Below are positions 58,454 to 64,000 of a DNA stretch of 64,000 bases, piece after piece. The DNA is from Vibrio algicola. GTDB taxonomy: Bacteria; Pseudomonadota; Gammaproteobacteria; Enterobacterales; Vibrionaceae. The stretch is taken from the NCBI RefSeq assembly GCF_009601765.2, contig NZ_CP045699.1, forward strand, positions 1,550,001-1,614,000, read 5' to 3'. Position 1 is the first letter of the stretch. The number at the start of each line of letters is the position of its first letter. Made by a program: the position numbers and the translations under genes. Under the pieces are notes generated by a model that did not search any database, was not told where the DNA came from, and saw nothing but the letters and a program-made list of their open reading frames with translations.

Positions 58454-59716
58454 TTATTGCAACTTTTGCTCCCGCTTGTCCATTATTGCTTGGTATTCTT
58501 TTTTATCGAACTGTTGATCATATAATCCAATCTGTGGGTATACCTTGCTATCTAAGGTATTATCCGGATATAAGTTTGCAGGAATATGATCGCTAAAGGA
58601 ATCCAGGTATCTATTCTCTATTTTCATGCTCATCGACGAAATATCATCAAACACAATATTAAAATCGCGATCGGTTAAAGATAAAGTTAACGGTTTAATA
58701 TCATCGGGTATCACAGGGTCAAGATCTGTATTGTCCCCTTGATTGATTATTGAGCGAGTCAATAACGCCGGTGTTTGTTGCATGGTTAATTGATAGTTAC
58801 GCTTTAATATCATGTATTTTTGTGGGATTGGCACATGTGAGTCCCACCAAATACCATCTACCGCATTAAACGCAGCAGAACTTAATTCTTTATTAAGTGG
58901 CTGTAAATACTCAAGCGCTTGCTGGATCCAGACTGTCATATTGCGGTTGTAACTATTGAGTGAAAGGGCAAGATTATCAATCACCAATTTAGAGGCCAAC
59001 TTAGCGCCTAACATATTGGAATACAGATCTTCTAATGAATAAGCCGACACTAACTCTGGAAACAGTGGAAAGCTTTTAAATCCATGCCATTGTGAGATTT
59101 CATGCCCTTGCGCCATTTTAAATGCGTAATAGGCCGCAAGTTCAATACTCAATGTTCTTTTTTGTTGCTCAGTTAAATGCTCGGTTGGGAACGCTTTAAA
59201 GTGAATGCTGCGCGCACCTAATTCTGGCTCTAATTCGATGCTAAATTCTTGCCCCAACTTAGGGTAGATTTTATAAAAAAGCCCGACGGTATTATCGGCA
59301 GTGTCACGAACATGCGCCAGATCGATAAAGCCGCCTTTTACGGTATACAAAATACCATTATGCTCACCTTCTACCACATTTGAATCATCACTTTTTCGCA
59401 TTGAAAACTGACTAGAACCATAAATATGCAAACCTAAAGCATCAATATCTGCAGTATTCGGCAGTTGGAAAAACGGCACTTTAATCTTGCCCACTTCCAC
59501 TCGTTGACGATTACCAAAAGCGCAACAAGGACGCACTTCGGTGGGCAATTCAAAACTGGTTGCGCTTGATATCGTGTCTTGGCGGATAGGTTTGGCCGAC
59601 GCGAGGATCTGAGCCACATCGCTGGCTTGCGGCTGAGTCGTTTCTTGCCATGAGTTTGATGAACAACCCGTTACTCCAAACAACAAGCAAGCAAATATCC
59701 ATGGTGTGTTTTTCAT
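58454..59716 (-). CDS. DUF4056-like lipoprotein
   Basis: 420 residues. Lipoprotein signal peptide with lipobox GVTG-C (Cys18). The body has CCAFGNRQRVEVGKIKVP, a conserved start for DUF4056-type proteins, and GGFIDLAHVRDTADNT, which contains an H-rich part also seen at EISQWHGF. Likely an outer-membrane periplasmic lipoprotein. No known enzyme can be named. Last of four genes in the same direction, 58 bp after the hydrolase. Confidence 0.8.
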   Translation of the reverse strand: MKNTPWIFACLLFGVTGCSSNSWQETTQPQASDVAQILASAKPIRQDTISSATSFELPTEVRPCCAFGNRQRVEVGKIKVPFFQLPNTADIDALGLHIYGSSQFSMRKSDDSNVVEGEHNGILYTVKGGFIDLAHVRDTADNTVGLFYKIYPKLGQEFSIELEPELGARSIHFKAFPTEHLTEQQKRTLSIELAAYYAFKMAQGHEISQWHGFKSFPLFPELVSAYSLEDLYSNMLGAKLASKLVIDNLALSLNSYNRNMTVWIQQALEYLQPLNKELSSAAFNAVDGIWWDSHVPIPQKYMILKRNYQLTMQQTPALLTRSIINQGDNTDLDPVIPDDIKPLTLSLTDRDFNIVFDDISSMSMKIENRYLDSFSDHIPANLYPDNTLDSKVYPQIGLYDQQFDKKEYQAIMDKREQKLQ

Positions 59717-59774
59717 GCAGGTTCTACCTTAACGATTAAAGTGCCCATATTAAGTGTCTATATTTACGGCCTTG

Positions 59775-60770
59775 CTATTTCACGGCAAGTTGAGGCGATA
59801 GGTTTATGTCCGATAGAGCAGCATGTTGCTTAATAAAGTGATTCAACAATCGATTTATGGTATCGGGCTTTTCTAGCAAAATATTATGCGCCGTTCCGGT
59901 CACAATATAAAGAGGCGCACTCAATTGTTTCGACAGCAACATTCCATTTTCAAGTGGGAAAATTCGGTCATCTTCACCCCAAATAAGTTGCATCGGGGGC
60001 AAACCGTTAGGCTGCGATTTTTTATGCGTTACTTTTGCAACTAAATCATCACGTGACGCAATCAAGTGATTGAGCATATACGATTTTTGTTGTGCGTTAC
60101 TGGCAAAATATTTATCATAAAATCCACCCATGGTGAAGGCGGGAACATGTAATGGGTCTTCACTGGTGGCATTCATTAAACGCTTTAATCCCACATCATC
60201 TTGCGGTACAAATAAATCACTCGGTTGCTTAATATCAAAGCGAGTCATTAGCGCATCGAGATCGGTTTGATCAAATGCGCCGCCGGGGCTAGAAATAATA
60301 GTGGCAGTGGTCGCGAGGTCATTATTGGCGAGCAAACCGTACACAATAAACCCCCCATAAGAATGGCCGACTAAATGTACATTTCCCTGAATGTCCAACT
60401 GCTGAAGCAAGTCTGCTAATGCGGTGACTTGGTCTTCTAAACTTGGAGTGAGATCGCTAATCGATTGGCCATACCATAAAATATCTGGCGCGATCACTCG
60501 ATATTTATCACCTAAAGCTAACATGGTCGATTGCCAGTTTGATAAGGCATCGCCACCGACACCATGTATCAGGATCACAGTATTGTCACTGACTTTTTGG
60601 TTATCCCAATAATGGAATTGAGTATGATGCTCGCGGTTATTAAGCGTCACAGTATGCTCTGTGAAATTCTCACTTTGCAGGCTCGATTCTAAATGATCTA
60701 CAGAGAGGTTGGTGGTCGCACTACAGGCGCTTAGTAACAGACACAATATCACTAAGCCAATATTCTTCAT
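59775..60770 (-). CDS. Alpha/beta hydrolase lipoprotein
   Basis: 331 residues. Lipobox LLSAC at about 13-17. Catalytic triad visible: nucleophile Ser in VGHSYGGFIVYG, Asp in IWGEDDRIFPLENG and His in GTAHNILLEKP; VILIHGVGGDALSNW is the oxyanion part. This fits a lipase/esterase fixed to the outer membrane. The ATG overlaps the stop of the Omp85-like gene (TAATG), pointing to a common mRNA. Substrate unknown. Confidence 0.85.
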   Translation of the reverse strand: MKNIGLVILCLLLSACSATTNLSVDHLESSLQSENFTEHTVTLNNREHHTQFHYWDNQKVSDNTVILIHGVGGDALSNWQSTMLALGDKYRVIAPDILWYGQSISDLTPSLEDQVTALADLLQQLDIQGNVHLVGHSYGGFIVYGLLANNDLATTATIISSPGGAFDQTDLDALMTRFDIKQPSDLFVPQDDVGLKRLMNATSEDPLHVPAFTMGGFYDKYFASNAQQKSYMLNHLIASRDDLVAKVTHKKSQPNGLPPMQLIWGEDDRIFPLENGMLLSKQLSAPLYIVTGTAHNILLEKPDTINRLLNHFIKQHAALSDINLSPQLAVK

Positions 60771-61921
60771 TAAAATGCCTCATTAACATTGAAATACACC
60801 ATAGACTCATCCTCACCAATGGCATAATCTAAACGTAAATTCACTCTATCTTTGACTCGAAAACGGTAGCCAACGCCATAACTCATTAACACATCTTTAC
60901 CGATTTGATTAACTTGTTCGCCCGAACTTGCCGCCCCGACCCAAGTCACCATGCCGGTACGCCCATATAAAGGTAAACGATACTCAACTTGAGTGTAGAG
61001 GATTTGATTATCACGGTAACGACCTTCAATATAGCCTCTTAAATTGTCCGCACCGCCCACTTCGGGTAAGTAATTCCACGGCACGTCACCATTAGTAAAA
61101 GCGCCTTTCACTTGCCAAGCTAGCACCCCTGGTACCGGCTCTAAATCAATATAGTTCGATAGCACCGCATTATAAGTGGTAAAGTTTTCATCGCTTAGTG
61201 CTTCAAAATATTGCGCCATATCCACCTGAAACAGCCATCCGGTATAAGGATTTAATACATAATCGCGTGAATCATACGTTAAGTTAACCACCAGACCTAA
61301 CGCTTCGTTATCATCTAATATCTCTGGCATACCTACGCCGACATTATTAAATTCTGCGCTACTGGCTTGAACTTTTTGATAATCAAAACCAACCCCAACA
61401 AATAAATTTGGTCTTAATTTATAGTAATACTTGGGAGAAAACTGGAAGATCTCATGGGTAAAATCAATCTTATTACTGTCTTTTTTTCCTGCATCATAGC
61501 CGCTGCCATAATACACATCCGGCGCTTTTGATATTTCGGCTAATAACTCAAGCCGATGCTCTCCATTATTTAAAAAGGTAATATTATGCACCGTAATACC
61601 GGCTGAAAAATTGCTGGAAGCAAAGCCGTTAATGGTCACACTGGAAGGTTGTTCATGGCTCGTATCACTGGCCGCATGATAAAGCCCGACGGCAGAAACG
61701 CCAATACCAAATTCCATTTCAGGGGTATAAAATGGCCCAGGTAATACCGAAAAATCTATTTTTTTACTGGGATCATAATCGCCACTGGCACCAAGACCAT
61801 CTAACATCCGATCGATCGCATTTTTTTTATGATCTTTTTTCTCTGGCCATAGTGGCACCACCGCGCAAGCTTGGGTCGAGTAAAACACCACAACACTGAA
61901 GTAAATAAAAATGTTTTTCAT
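60770..61921 (-). CDS. Omp85-like (BamA/TamA superfamily) outer-membrane barrel without POTRA domains
   Basis: 383 residues from ATG 61921. Signal peptide ending near TQACA; short N-terminal stretch, no room for POTRA domains; then a bacterial surface antigen-type barrel with FSPKYYYKLRPNLFVGVG, LTYDSRDYVLNPYTGWLFQVD, GGADNLRGYIEGRYRD (the RGY lid motif of Omp85) and a final strand ending in Phe. It is only 3 bp after the upstream barrel gene. A related role to lipid or protein export is possible. Confidence 0.83.
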   Translation of the reverse strand: MKNIFIYFSVVVFYSTQACAVVPLWPEKKDHKKNAIDRMLDGLGASGDYDPSKKIDFSVLPGPFYTPEMEFGIGVSAVGLYHAASDTSHEQPSSVTINGFASSNFSAGITVHNITFLNNGEHRLELLAEISKAPDVYYGSGYDAGKKDSNKIDFTHEIFQFSPKYYYKLRPNLFVGVGFDYQKVQASSAEFNNVGVGMPEILDDNEALGLVVNLTYDSRDYVLNPYTGWLFQVDMAQYFEALSDENFTTYNAVLSNYIDLEPVPGVLAWQVKGAFTNGDVPWNYLPEVGGADNLRGYIEGRYRDNQILYTQVEYRLPLYGRTGMVTWVGAASSGEQVNQIGKDVLMSYGVGYRFRVKDRVNLRLDYAIGEDESMVYFNVNEAF

Positions 61922-61924
61922 CAA

Positions 61925-62938
61925 TTAATATCGATACTCTAAGCCAGCAAACGCACTGGTTCTTTCACCAAAACCAAACTCTGTGATCACATCCCATGTT
62001 GAATTTAATACATAGTTAAAGCCTAGCGTGGTGTTCCATTCTGATTCGAGTTCTTGTTTTACATTGAACTTGCCATCTGGAGCGATTTGATTCACCTTGG
62101 CGCGCAGTTGACCTGATAAAATATCATTAAGTTCGCCACCCATTTCTTGTTGCACTCCTTGATACATCGCGCCAACCCAGACTCTTAACTCTTTATTTAG
62201 TGGCATAAAGCGATAACCGATCCGTGGGCTAATTACGACCGAATCAATTTGTCCATCTAAAATGTCGAGTTCGGTACGGCTATAATTCATATCCACAATA
62301 GTAAACCAATTGCCGACACCTCCAGCGACAGTCATACCGACGCCATAAGTCGTCCCTCGATAATCAAGATCAAAGGTGCCAATCCGGCGGGTTTCGTCTG
62401 GGTTTTTTCCACAGATTTGATTCATTATCGGCGCTAAAGGATTACCAATCACTCGTGTAGGACGACCAGATTTACAGGTAATAGGAGCTGAACTAGTACC
62501 GTCGGTCACGCCAACCAAACCATAAACATTTAAAAACGGAAATAGCCACATATCGGCCCGTAACGTCACATTGGTTGCTTCTTGTTTGGCATCCGATATA
62601 TCAAGATATTGGTCAAATATGGCATTAGATACCGTGCTTAAATCTTTATTTGGTAAGCCTTTGATAGGACCAGAAAGGTTAATAGAATTAATATTGATCG
62701 GTTGATCCATCGAAAAATAGCTTAAGGATAAGCCGTAGGTTTTTGGTAACACATAGCCTCGGTCGCGCGCTTCTTTTCCCCAAATTGGAAACATACGATC
62801 GTTGTTTGGGTTTTCTTGCGGGCCGATAAGGTCATTTGATTGAGGATTTGACGCGTGAGATTGGTTTGTCTGTGCACCAACGGCAGTAGACAACAAAGCA
62901 GTAAACGCTATAAATGAAATGATTATTTGGTTAAACAT
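61925..62938 (-). CDS. Predicted outer-membrane beta-barrel protein of unknown function
   Basis: 337 residues. Signal peptide (IIISFIAFTALLSTAVGA) and then a barrel-like alternation of polar and non-polar strands, ending with an aromatic Tyr (FAGLEYRY). A CKSGRP...QICGK cysteine pair lies near 160-185. First gene of a four-gene operon. I do not recognise the family. Confidence 0.78.
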   Translation of the reverse strand: MFNQIIISFIAFTALLSTAVGAQTNQSHASNPQSNDLIGPQENPNNDRMFPIWGKEARDRGYVLPKTYGLSLSYFSMDQPININSINLSGPIKGLPNKDLSTVSNAIFDQYLDISDAKQEATNVTLRADMWLFPFLNVYGLVGVTDGTSSAPITCKSGRPTRVIGNPLAPIMNQICGKNPDETRRIGTFDLDYRGTTYGVGMTVAGGVGNWFTIVDMNYSRTELDILDGQIDSVVISPRIGYRFMPLNKELRVWVGAMYQGVQQEMGGELNDILSGQLRAKVNQIAPDGKFNVKQELESEWNTTLGFNYVLNSTWDVITEFGFGERTSAFAGLEYRY

Positions 62939-63062
62939 TTTATCCTTAAAAAACCGAATGCATGCGTCTTCCTACTGACTAGCTAGAAATAAGGATACAC
63001 TTCACTCATCTATTTAGCAAAATAAATCATAGCGACTTAGTTTTATTATCTATTCATGTCCC

Positions 63063-63737
63063 TTATTTATTTAGATAGTTACGTTCAAATACACCATCGG
63101 GCATTTGGGCAATATGAAAATCCACCATTTTTTCGAAACAATAAATAAGCGAACTAAAATCAATATAAGGTTCAAGTACCTGTAATGCATAACAGCCCGC
63201 TTCGAGGGTAGAAAGATGCTGGCTACTTGGCGCTTTACGAATACGATAATTTCCCATCACATCGGCCGAGAGTTGAACTTTGGTTAAGTGATGAAGATTA
63301 CTGGACAGTTGCCACATTTTATAGGCTTTCTTCCAAGTACCATCGAGTAAAATTAAGCGCTGCTTTGTCACACTCTGTTCTGTGCCCGTCATTTGAGCCG
63401 GTGACTGCTTATCTTGCTTGCTAAGCATGCGCGACTGACCCAGTAATAATAACCAATCCTCTATCGCTAGGCTGCTATCACTGGGATACAAAACTGCGGT
63501 ATTAACATTAGGCTCACTCAATAAGGTATTAAGTTGCGGGTGCTTACTAAAATCTTCTCCCACAAAACACAAACAATCCTTTAAGCTTAATGTTAAAATC
63601 TTAGCGCTGCCCATCGGACGTTTGGTTTCTGATGGATGCTGTAAGATCACCAACTGCGTTTGGGCGAAAATTGGTGTGATCCATTGGCAAATACAAGCAA
63701 GTTTAGCTTTGCCGCATTGAAGACAATATCGAGACAT
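63063..63737 (-). CDS. tapT: tRNA-uridine aminocarboxypropyltransferase (DTW domain, TapT)
   Basis: 224 residues. The DTW domain transfers 3-amino-3-carboxypropyl from SAM to U47 of tRNA (acp3U). Cysteine cluster CLQCGKAKLACIC at the start; the family motif appears as LDGTWKKAYKMW, with YRIRKAPSSQHLSTLEAG as the second core. In E. coli the gene is yfiP/tapT. Divergent, 11 bp from the rhombosortase start. Confidence 0.9.
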   Translation of the reverse strand: MSRYCLQCGKAKLACICQWITPIFAQTQLVILQHPSETKRPMGSAKILTLSLKDCLCFVGEDFSKHPQLNTLLSEPNVNTAVLYPSDSSLAIEDWLLLLGQSRMLSKQDKQSPAQMTGTEQSVTKQRLILLDGTWKKAYKMWQLSSNLHHLTKVQLSADVMGNYRIRKAPSSQHLSTLEAGCYALQVLEPYIDFSSLIYCFEKMVDFHIAQMPDGVFERNYLNK

Positions 63738-63748
63738 AAGGACGTTAT

Positions 63749-64000
63749 TTGTTCCGTTTACTAATGATAATAAGTGCTGTCATGGCGCTGTTTCAATTGC
63801 CTACATTGCACAATTGGATGCTATGGGATAGTCATTTGATTGCCGGTGGGCAAGTATGGCGGATCGTAACAGGAAATTTCACTCATACCAATCTCTATCA
63901 CTTAGGTATGAACATGGCCGGTTTATGGCTGATCAGCTATATCTTCCGAGCAGAATTTACCATCCGAACATATACTGCAGTATTGTTGCTGCTTTGTTTA
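63749..64000 (+). CDS. Rhombosortase, N-terminal part (rhomboid-family intramembrane protease)
   Basis: Open to the right edge, 84 codons visible. Sequence shows two membrane segments and the rhombosortase pattern GGQVWRIVTGNFTHTNLYHLGMNMAGLWL. Rhombosortases (RrtA) cleave GlyGly-CTERM proteins; in V. cholerae RrtA processes VesB and lies in the same neighbourhood. The start is probably TTG 63749, with AAGGA six bases upstream; the ATG at 63764 lacks such a site. The catalytic Ser region lies beyond the window. Confidence 0.8.
   Translation, partial: MFRLLMIISAVMALFQLPTLHNWMLWDSHLIAGGQVWRIVTGNFTHTNLYHLGMNMAGLWLISYIFRAEFTIRTYTAVLLLLCL

Noticed and set aside
1..64000. CRISPR array, tRNA or rRNA genes
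   Set aside because: No regularly spaced direct repeats, tRNA-like cloverleaf with CCA, or conserved rRNA sequence was seen by eye. A tRNAscan-SE and CRISPR finder run would settle this.

Overview
The window is ordinary chromosomal DNA of a gammaproteobacterium, most likely a Vibrio or close Vibrionaceae relative. The evidence is the gene order: ptsG-tatD-holB-tmk-mltG-pabC-fabF-acpP-fabG-fabD-fabH-plsX-rpmF-yceD / maf / rluC / rne / sulP, then fadR-nhaB-dsbB, ackA-pta and a men cluster. Other pointers are an OmpU/OmpL-type porin, a long Vibrio-type FadR, NhaB, and a rhombosortase next to tapT. The DNA is moderately AT-rich. I see no prophage, integron, CRISPR array, rRNA or tRNA gene.

Layout. 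1-13,100: end of a PTS sugar permease gene, then a long minus-strand block for DNA replication accessory proteins (tmk, holB), murein lytic transglycosylase (mltG), folate (pabC) and fatty acid/phospholipid synthesis (fabF to plsX) with rpmF and yceD, followed by maf and rluC. 13,100-19,800: rne with a long structured leader, a SulP anion transporter and btuR. 20,000-31,950: asmA, dcd, udk, apbC, metG, an unknown membrane protein, fadR, nhaB and dsbB. 32,500-41,000: porin, SEC-C protein, dusC, a Cache-GGDEF cyclase, a three-gene ABC importer and yfbV. 41,384-49,340: ackA-pta, a Tim44-like protein, a TetR regulator with an LplT-like MFS carrier, a YeiH-type transporter and a small membrane protein. 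49,559-56,256: menF-menD-menH-menC-menE. 56,404-64,000: alaA, yfbR, a four-gene cell-envelope operon, tapT and the start of a rhombosortase gene.

Genes working together. The fab block makes acyl-ACP (FabD, FabH, FabF, FabG, AcpP) and passes acyl groups to phospholipid synthesis (PlsX). FadR, further along, is the usual regulator of fatty acid metabolism. AckA-Pta convert acetyl-CoA to acetate and ATP. MenF, MenD, MenH, MenC and MenE take chorismate to O-succinylbenzoyl-CoA, but menB, expected between menH and menC, is not in the cluster. A terminator-like hairpin sits at that place.

Most of the unusual material lies between genes. There are three families of short non-coding inverted-repeat elements. 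One is a 267-bp element with 22-bp perfect ends. One is a 166-bp palindromic element. One is a roughly 150-bp element present three times; one of its copies supplies the last codons and stop of menE. Other points of interest are a perfect 32-bp palindrome upstream of the ABC importer operon, near-leaderless promoters at yceD and rluC, and an uncharacterised operon of an outer-membrane barrel, an Omp85-like barrel, an alpha/beta hydrolase lipoprotein and a DUF4056-like lipoprotein.
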